Part shown: positions 9,074 to 14,270 of the stretch, one piece after another | How positions within the stretch are numbered: position 1 is the stretch's first letter | Layout: each line of letters starts with the position of its first letter | Assembly: GCA_003024985.2 (NCBI GenBank) | Contig: PXIH01S0093486.1 | Length of the DNA: 14,270 bases | Strand: one strand, 5' to 3' | Source of the DNA: Euperipatoides rowelli | Lineage: Eukaryota > Onychophora > Udeonychophora > Euonychophora > Peripatopsidae | Made by a program: the position numbers and the translations under genes | Notes under the pieces: model-generated | What the model was told of the DNA's origin: nothing | The model's database searches: none | Seen by the model: only the letters and a program-made list of their open reading frames with translations

Positions 9074-9095
9074 ATATATTTATGTAATTGATTTA

Positions 9096-9432
9096 ATAAC
9101 ATATTAGGCTGATGCTTAATATTTTTATCTTAATCTTATGTTATAATAAAAATTGTTTAAATTATATTAGATGGGTGGGAATCCATCTACCAAAAAAAAA
9201 AAAAAAGAATTTAGATATAGCCTCGAGTTTGATGAGATTTGAAGAATTTTGTACAGATCATGATTTGTTGTATTTGTGTTCATGTTGTATGTGTATATAT
9301 ATTTTCTTTTTGCCTACAAGGGAAGTTTTGTTTTGTTGATATTTTTGTTTGCCTTTATTGTATAGGCCCTACTGGATATGCACCGTGTAAACCTAGTGTC
9401 CGGTGTATTTTTCTATAAATAAAAAATAAACA
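9096..9432 (+). other. possible detached 3' part of LINE-A
   Basis: No clean gene. One plus-strand frame (9112-9339) ends in a segment reading IFFLPTREVLFC. It is followed by T-rich sequence, a weak stem (TGCACCG against CGGTGTA, about 9377-9406) and an A-rich end with AATAAA repeats at about 9418-9430. The position directly across LINE-B from the LINE-A C-terminus, and the TGATTTA repeat on both sides of LINE-B, suggest the 3' untranslated region of LINE-A interrupted by LINE-B. An A15 run lies at 9192-9206. This is positional inference. Confidence 0.3.
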
Positions 9433-9594
9433 CTGAATCATGGGGTATTTAAGTTTCTCTTTCTTGTCTTCTTTATTTTTTTCAGATTGAACTTATTCTT
9501 TGTAGATATATTCTTGTTTTGTGTGGTTTTCATTGTTTATTGAATTTGTAGTATTCTCGCCACACATGTAAAAGTCTTTTAAGATTAAAACATG
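9433..9594. other. AT-rich spacer, no gene
   Basis: Nothing coding. A pyrimidine-rich tract ending TTTTTTCAG at 9477-9485 looks like a plus-strand splice acceptor, but the downstream frame stays open for only about 21 codons and no exon is supported. Confidence 0.5.
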
Positions 9595-9602
9595 TTAATT
9601 TT

Positions 9603-9710
9603 GGGGACGATAAGCTTTTATCAGAATTCTCCCTTAAAGAAATATCAAGATATTAATTAACGAATTAATACATTAGACAATTACCTTCAATTTGGGCTAT
9701 GGAAGAACAT
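9603..9710 (+). repeat. left terminal inverted repeat
   Basis: Begins GGGGACGATAAG and includes TTTTATCAGAATTC, CCCTTAAAG, AATATCAAGATATTA and AATTTGGGCTATGG, all mirrored in the right repeat. Flanked outside by TTAATTTT. Confidence 0.9.
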
Positions 9711-9937
9711 TTCTTTCTCTCTAGATAATGATGGTTTTAAGGAAAACGAGCTTGCTTTTCAATCGTGTACGCCATTATATCGCCATGTCTATTAGATACC
9801 CCTGGTGTATTTGATCACAAATAACACGGCTAAAATATGGGGAGCGGTTAGTTTACAATAATGCGCTGTACCGAATATATTCGTTTTTTTTGGTTATTTA
9901 ACTATATTTTTCGATATTTGGAATACGATTGGATAAC

Positions 9938-11040
9938 AGTTTACTTTACAGATCCCCCATTTTAATATACTATATAGAATATAACACCTTTCTTCAAAAT
10001 CCCCCAATTATTGATATTATATAAATAATGTCAAAGGGGGGGGGGGGGAGGTCTATAAAGTAAATTCTAATATAACACCATCTTTCAAGATCCCCCAAAT
10101 ATTGATATTATTAAAATAATATCAAAAATTATATGATATTTGGAGGATCTTGAAAGATGAAGGTGTTATATTCTATATAAAATATGAGGGGGTGTGGTGA
10201 AAAGTAATATAACACCTTCACCTTTCAAGATCCCCCAAATATTGATACCGTATATAAATAATATCAAAAATTAGATATTTGGAGGTACTTGAAAGATGAA
10301 GGTGTTATATTCTATATAAAATAAATTGAGGAGGGGGGGGAGGGTTCTGTAAAGTAAACTAATATAACACCTTCACCTTTCAAGATCCCCCAAATATTGA
10401 TATTATATAAATAATATCAAAAATTATATGATATTTGGAGGATCTTAAAAGATGGTGTTATATTCTATATAAAATATGAGGAGGAGGGGGAGGAAGGAGT
10501 TTGTAAAGTAAACTAATATAACACCATCTTTCAAGATCCCCCAAATATTGATATTAGCCTATATAAATAATATCAAAAATGAGATGCTATTTGGAGGATC
10601 TTGAAAGATGGTGTTATTTATTTATTAAATAACCAATAATAAAATTGGGGAAGACACAAAGTCTTATTACAAAAAACAAAAATATAAAACAAAAACATGT
10701 AAATACAGTCAATGTATAAAAACACAATTAAAATATACAAAAAAAAAAATTCAATTCAATCATAAAAAAACATAGGACTAATGTAACTTTTAACAAAATT
10801 AAAACTAAACATTTTAAAAGATCTAATACCAATTAATTTAAAAGCCTCTTCAGGGAGAGAATTCCAAAGATCAAAAAATTGATCTATTTAAAATAAATTT
10901 ACATCTATTATATTAGTTTACTTTACAGACCCCCCCCCCCCTCATATTTTATATAGAATATAACACAATCTTTCAAGATCCCCCAAATATTGATATTATA
11001 TAAATAATATCAAAAATTAGATATTTGGAGGATCTTGAAC
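9938..11040. repeat. array of six imperfect palindromic units with G-tract spacers
   Basis: Five hairpin units start with AATATAACACC at 10069, 10206, 10361, 10515 and 10957, plus a partial unit at 9938-10035. Each arm reads roughly ATATAACACC...TTTCAAGATCCCCCAAATA and pairs with TATTTGGAGGATCTTGAAA...GGTGTTATAT. Inside is a second stem, TTGATATTAT against ATAATATCAA. The last unit (10957-11040) lacks the outer part of its right arm. Spacers between units carry TATATAAAATATGAGG, a G-rich tract and CTGTAAAGTAAACT. Repeat periods are about 137, 155 and 154 bp. In the last unit, and at the start of the first, the spacer is inverted (TTTACTTTACAGA then C-rich). G13 lies at 10036-10048 and C12 at 10930-10941. 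Unit arms differ by a TTCACC/A variant, showing diverged copies. Confidence 0.9.
10618..10907 (-). mobile_element. LINE-C: 5'-truncated CR1/L2-like fragment inserted in the palindrome array
   Basis: On the minus strand the frame from about 10876 to 10756 reads FDLWNSLPEEAFKLIGIRSF and continues to a TGA. This is the characteristic C-terminus (W-N-S-L-P ... SFK) of CR1/L2-type ORF2 proteins. The 3' end carries TAAT/AAATAAATAA repeats against the array at 10618. TTAT occurs at both edges (10614-10617 and 10908-10911) and may be the target duplication. Removing the fragment rejoins GGTGTTAT to ATTAGTTTACTTTACAG, the expected junction between the fifth and sixth array units. It is not the same copy as LINE-B, whose C-terminus reads FWNAL. 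Confidence 0.8.
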
Positions 11041-11243
11041 GCAAACAAAACACTCAAATCTCGCCTTAGACTTATGACTGAAATCTTGCACATTGACATT
11101 CTAAAATCGCCAGAATATCATTGAAATCTCGCCTTAATAATAACTGCTCCCTACTCTATGCATGATATCTCTATCCACTGCCATGAAATAGTGCAAAACC
11201 GAGCTCCAAATTTTTTAAACGATCAAAATGGATAGAAAACGAA

Positions 11244-11351
11244 GTGTTCTACCATAGCCCAAATTAAAGGTTAGTTTTTAAACTATTATTTCGTTAAATA
11301 ATATCTTGATATTGCTTTAAGGGGGAATTCTGATAAAAACGTACCGTCCCC
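11244..11351 (-). repeat. right terminal inverted repeat
   Basis: Inverted copy of 9603-9710, ungapped over 108 bp. Outer end CGTCCCC, followed at once by TTAATTTT (11352-11359). Confidence 0.9.
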
Positions 11352-11527
11352 TTAATTTTAAATAAATACATAGGCTATATATTTAGAGCACCAACAATCA
11401 CAGAAATTTTCGAATACCTGCAAAAAGTATGGCAACTTAACATATTTAAATTATGAAATATTAAATTAGCTAGTTTTTATTTAGGAAACCAATAACTTTA
11501 GAAAACAAAGGATTTAAAAATACTTAC
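11352..11527 (-). other. start of the intron downstream of the RabGAP-like exon
   Basis: AT-rich sequence between the right edge of the TIR element and the 5' splice site. On the minus strand the intron begins GTAAGTATTT at 11527. One TAGGCTA heptamer lies at 11371-11377. The acceptor of this intron is not identified; the intron probably runs left through the transposable elements and may leave the window. Confidence 0.6.
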
Positions 11528-12699
11528 CTAGCCAAAAAACTAGTTAATCCTCTTCGTTTTGGTTTAGCTCCCTGGGCAATGGCTTGTTTTTCATCGTAAA
11601 AGTCGCTACTACTATTTGAATTACTCCTGGATCTGTCACACGATGTCCTCGATTGTCCATCTGTACCAGAAGTTTCTTCTCCCTCACCAAGTATTCCTCG
11701 AATATCTGACAATTCGTCATTAATAGAAGCGGACGTAGAAAAATCCGTATTAGTACTAAGACTAGAGATACTAGAAAAAGAAGAAGCATCGGTCCTACAT
11801 AAAGAGGTATTTGTGGCCACTCGTTGTAGCGTGTTCCGCGGACTCTCGTATAATTCTTGTTTATCTACGATGTTCACTTTGACATGCATCTCAGAAGCCT
11901 CTATTTCATCGATACTTTCCAATTGACGGTGTCGTTCAATAATCTCATTCGGTGTATCACTTACAGGCAGGGTGAGTTTCTTTTCATTTTTATCGGGCTG
12001 TAAATAATGTAGTTGTTTCGTTAATGGACTGTACGCTAAAGGTATATTTTCCAAGAGAGAAGCTAGAGTTATGGAAGTGTTTGCTTCCAGATTGATATGA
12101 GGAGATTCATTATTGTCTTTAAATTTAATGGTCTCATTAGAATTATTATTAAAATAAATCCCTACATTATCATTTTCTCCTAAAGATGGAGAACTTTTAC
12201 TCCTCCTAACAGATTTATCAAACGTGGATACGTCCAGATTGAGACAACTTAAGCCATGGATGGAGTTGCCTTTTAATCCATTTAAAAGCTCACTTTTACA
12301 TGAAATTTCATTATAAATTGGTTGAAATACGCGAACAGACATACCTAAAACCTTTTTACAATCTGTGTCAGTTGCTTTTTCATAAATAAAAAGCTTTTTA
12401 AAAGAATTGGAAGTACCAAATGACGCCCCCTTACCTTGATGATTACAGTGTACAGACTGGTCGCTTAGCTTTACGGACGGCAGGTTTCCTTTTTGTATGC
12501 CCTCTTCACTATCTCCCATCGAATTGCAAATGAGAGAGGAATTTATGAAAATCTCAGACGAACCATTATGAAGAGTGCGTTTAATTTCCTTGGGTAACTT
12601 ATGATCTATAATAAGCCTTCTTCCCATTGTTTGACATAAAATCTTCTCTGCTGGAGCCGCATTGGATCTACCTCCCAATTCCGGAGATAAGTTTTTCAT
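11528..12699 (-). CDS. probable first coding exon of a TBC1D12/TBC1D14-type RabGAP
   Basis: The 1172-nt exon encodes 390 complete residues plus two bases of the next codon. The minus-strand sequence GCTAG|GTAAGTATTT gives a consensus donor, so the apparent TAA stop at the end lies in the intron and the gene continues. Met at 12699 is the first in its frame after an upstream in-frame TGA. The protein is hydrophilic and Ser/Asn-rich, without a folded domain or membrane segment. Four landmarks occur in the same order as in vertebrate TBC1D14 as I recall it: VRRSKSSPSL (164-173), AYSPLTKQL (222-230), a SSISSLSTNTD block (309-319) and GLTSFLAR at the exon end (384-391, against FSNFFAR before the TBC region). 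TBC1D14 is a Rab11-linked regulator of recycling endosomes and autophagy. The catalytic TBC domain would lie in later exons outside this window. The family call is inference; the exon itself is strong. Confidence 0.8.
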
Positions 12700-12718
12700 A
12701 TTGGCACCAAGAGCTCAT
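12668..12718 (-). CDS. 16-residue upstream ORF overlapping the exon's start codon
   Basis: An ATG at 12718, 19 bases upstream of the main ATG and out of frame with it, opens a 16-codon frame (Met-Ser-Ser-Trp-Cys...) that ends at TAG 12668-12670, inside the main coding sequence. If the transcript starts upstream of 12718, ribosomes starting here would bypass the main start, so it could lower translation. If transcription or splicing starts downstream of 12718 it has no effect. No protein function is proposed. Confidence 0.4.
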   Translation of the reverse strand: MSSWCQYEKLISGIGR

Positions 12719-13303
12719 GTCCAGCAAGAGCATTTATAGGCTTAATGGTTAAATCAATGATACCAAAAAAAATAAATTTGAATAAAATAGTATACAGCGG
12801 CTTATAATGCCAATATCAACAAAGTCGAGACTTGGTGCGCTATACTGATTGGGAGACATCTAAAAAAATTCCGTGTCTGTCGTCGTAATAGAATTGCTAT
12901 TGTTTTCACAACACCATGTGTATTTGATGACGTCAATACATTTATCTTATTGCCTTTTTCCTCTGACAAATGTTTGATTATTATTTTTTTTTTTAATGTA
13001 AAGTCTTACAATATTGTAGACATTTTAAAAATGGATCTAATAAAATATTTTATGGAGGATAAATTAATTTCTAGCTCGTTGGGATAAAGCATGGAGCTAA
13101 GACGTCATTATACCTCACAAAAACGTCATATGTTGTGAAAGCAGTAAAATCTATTAATCTTTGCGTATTATTTACATCTTGTTATCTGCCATTATTTGTA
13201 ACATTTTTAATTAATAAAATGTTAAAATCTTAATATAAATAGTAATTAATCTTCTGTAATTTTATTTTAAGAAATTGATAAAAAAAAATTGAAAAATTTA
13301 TTA
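12719..13303. promoter_or_regulatory. candidate regulatory region with CRE sites
   Basis: No coding sequence. A perfect CRE, TGACGTCA, lies at 12928-12935, and further ACGTCA half sites at 13102-13107 and 13123-13128. CREB/ATF-family factors bind such sites. On the minus strand TATAAA occurs at 12738-12733, but that is too close to the ATG for a normal leader. A pyrimidine-rich tract (TTTATTTTTTTTGG) followed by ATTAAG near 12743 could instead be a splice acceptor after a non-coding first exon. Which of these is real cannot be told here. Confidence 0.4.
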
Positions 13304-13351
13304 CCCAGAATCCTATGTAATGTTGGCGCTAGAACGCAAAATGGCGTAAGT
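13304..13351 (+). promoter_or_regulatory. candidate core promoter and minimal first exon of a divergent plus-strand gene
   Basis: CCCAGAAT at 13304-13311 resembles the core of the ZNF143 promoter motif. It is followed by AACGCAAAATGGCG (13333-13346), close to YY1/TISU, and then directly by a splice-donor-like GTAAGT at 13346-13351. Read as a gene start this is ATG-GC|GTAAGT: a Met codon, two bases and a consensus donor. TISU starts typically sit in very short leaders. No downstream exon is visible in the window, so this may be a chance combination. Confidence 0.35.
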
Positions 13352-13728
13352 TTCTTTTCCAATATTAGAGATTTTACGTAATGGAAAATATAATAGGTAT
13401 GTTAGCCTGTCTTGCTCTTTTAATTGTTAATATTTAAAGTATATATTGCAAGCTAGTACATTAATATTTTTTCCAAGTAAGACATTATCTTAAATGCGAA
13501 ATATTTAATGAAATACATCCCACAAACGTCAGAAAAAGTTTTAAATGACCGTTCAGTAGACGTCAATACTAAAAACATTTCAAAATTAGCTATAATAATA
13601 CCATCTCAATTATTGTTCAATCAAGTCATCCTCTACAATTTTATGTAAACAAGTCACAAATCTATCCAAATAAGTAGGCCTATATACAGGGATCACAAGT
13701 TAACCTCACATACTGTATTTCAAGCAAT
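13352..13728. other. AT-rich stretch, no gene
   Basis: Nothing coding seen. Two more ACGTCA half sites lie at 13526-13531 and 13560-13565, and a TAGGCCTA palindrome at 13675-13682. Confidence 0.6.
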
Positions 13729-13860
13729 TTTATTTATTTATTTATAAACAACACGATAAGTCCTGAAGGAATTTTACGTGTGAGGCATGTACAGCTATAA
13801 TTTTTACTTTTTATATTTTACCCGTTATTTTTTTTATTTATTTTTTTAACATCAAAACTG
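13729..13860 (-). repeat. (TTTA)n run, possible 3' tail of a truncated minus-strand LINE
   Basis: TTTATTTATTTATTTATA at 13729-13746 would be an (AAAT)n tail on the minus strand, the style of tail seen on LINE-C. The sequence right of it (CCTGAAGG near 13762) is compatible with a CR1-like 3' untranslated region but has no coding match. Simple-sequence expansion is the alternative. Confidence 0.3.
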
Positions 13861-13899
13861 CAAACCAAACCCACAAAATGACAATTTTTTTTTTATCAA

Positions 13900-14270
13900 G
13901 ATACTGTAAATACAAACATCCTCTCTAACATCCTCCATTGCCAAAATTATGGAAAAACTCATTTATTTCAAAATCAATCTTCACCTCACAAATAACAATA
14001 TCCTATCTTCTAGTCAACATGGCTTTTGCGAAGGTCACTCAACACTTTTAGAATTCTCAAACTCAATCTCTATGGGTATTGAAAAATCAATTAACACAAG
14101 CTGTATTCTTTGACTTAAGTGCAGCTTTTGATTCAATATCCCCCCAAATATTAATCAAAAACCTTGAAGTTATTAGTGTTGATAAATATATAATTAACTG
14201 GCTCATGGATTACTTCACTGGGAGATTTATCAGGGTGAAGATTAATGAAACTTACTCCTATACTAAAAGT
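13900..14270 (+). pseudogene. LINE-D reverse transcriptase, partial at window edge
   Basis: From 13916 the frame reads TSSLTSSIAKIMEKL, then NNNILSSSQHGFCEGHSTL (RT fingers motif Q-H-G-F...S-T). A one-base frameshift near 14100, with a TGA at 14111-14113, leads to a second frame, 14103-14270: FFDLSAAFDSISPQILIKNL (motif A with catalytic Asp) and INWLMDYFTGRFIRVKINE. This is the N-terminal half of a CR1/I/Jockey-group RT. The motif B and YADD parts would lie beyond 14270. No endonuclease is seen upstream, so the copy is 5'-truncated near 13900. It would lie in the first intron of the putative divergent gene if that gene exists. Confidence 0.8.

Larger units (their letters stand above)
3662..9088 (-). 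mobile_element. LINE-B: nearly full-length CR1-like non-LTR retrotransposon, degenerate
   Basis: Read on the minus strand this has, in order: a YY1/TISU-like 5' end (about 9073), a PHD-finger ORF1 start (8951-8718), a long ORF1 body (to about 6993), ORF2 with an AP-type endonuclease (about 6690-5970), RT (about 5110-4350), a CR1/L2-style C-terminus with an FWNAL block (about 3930), and a tail of TAAAA repeats at about 3666-3681. TGATTTA occurs at 3655-3661 and 9089-9095 and may be the target duplication; in AT-rich DNA a 7-mer match is suggestive only. Frames are broken many times. Several breaks coincide exactly with TAGGCTA or TACCGTA 5-bp insertions. Three of the window's N bases lie in RT motif B. 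The copy cannot be autonomous as it stands. Confidence 0.85.
9603..11351. mobile_element. 1749-bp DNA transposon-like element with 108-bp TIRs and 8-bp TSD
   Basis: The two ends are inverted copies of 108 bp (9603-9710 and 11244-11351) that align without gaps, with about 15 mismatches by my count. Both start GGGGACG at the outer edge. Immediately outside each end lies the same octamer TTAATTTT (9595-9602 and 11352-11359), a target duplication. Eight-base duplications are made by hAT, P and some other cut-and-paste superfamilies. The terminal bases do not match the usual hAT CAG start, so the superfamily is left open. No transposase frame exists inside, so it is non-autonomous. The core is an array of palindromic units (9938-11040) flanked by unique arms (9711-9937 and 11041-11243), and a truncated LINE (10618-10907) sits within the array. 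It lies in the intron just downstream of the exon at 11528-12699. Confidence 0.88.

Noticed and set aside
9477-9485. Strong-looking plus-strand splice acceptor
   Set aside because: The pyrimidine tract is good but no downstream frame or donor supports an exon.
9938-11040. CRISPR-like array
   Set aside because: The repeats are long diverged palindromes without unique spacers, inside a eukaryotic TIR element.
9603-11351. piggyBac-type element using the TTAA in the flanking repeat
   Set aside because: TTAA abuts the right end but lies four bases away from the left end; the full octamer TTAATTTT abuts both ends, so an 8-bp duplication fits better.
11544-11789. 81-codon minus-strand frame
   Set aside because: Shadow in another frame of the RabGAP-like exon.

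Overview
This is AT-rich animal nuclear DNA. One spliced protein-coding exon lies on the minus strand at the right end, and most of the rest is decayed transposable elements. The TE set (a Tx1/L1-type LINE, a CR1-like LINE with a PHD-finger ORF1, a TIR element carrying a palindrome array) suggests an invertebrate, possibly a marine mollusc or similar; the species cannot be fixed from sequence alone. There are no bacterial features. Single N bases at 1387, 4699, 4715, 4725, 7384 and 8092 mark unresolved draft positions.

Layout. 1-651: gene-free AT-rich DNA. 652-3576 (+): broken reverse transcriptase of a Tx1/L1-type LINE (LINE-A), cut in two by a 1198-bp TG...CA insertion (1186-2383) flanked by GTTA repeats. 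About 3662-9088 (-): a nearly full-length CR1-like LINE (LINE-B) with PHD-finger ORF1, AP-endonuclease and RT, full of frameshifts. It may be nested in the 3' part of LINE-A, whose tail may resume at about 9096-9432. 9603-11351: a 1749-bp element with 108-bp terminal inverted repeats and an 8-bp target duplication; it contains six imperfect palindromic units with G tracts, and a truncated LINE (LINE-C) inserted between the last two. 11528-12699 (-): a large first coding exon ending in a clean GTAAGT donor, probably the N-terminus of a TBC1D12/TBC1D14-type Rab GTPase-activating protein. 12700-13351: candidate regulatory region, with a CRE and several ACGTCA half sites and a possible first exon of a divergent plus-strand gene. 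From about 13900 (+): the start of another RT (LINE-D), running off the window.

The most unusual signal is a micro-insertion pattern. The heptamer TAGGCTA (or TAGCCTA) occurs about fifteen times. In LINE-B, deleting five bases from TAGGCTA or TACCGTA, leaving TA, puts the flanking reading frames back in register at seven separate places. One unit of the palindrome array carries the same 5-bp insertion relative to its sisters. This looks like scars left by a TA-targeting DNA transposon, or another unrecognised process that inserts TA-NNN units.

The TIR element lies in the intron downstream of the minus-strand exon, and the LINEs to its left may lie in the same intron. The elements do not form a functional unit; they are layers of successive insertion.
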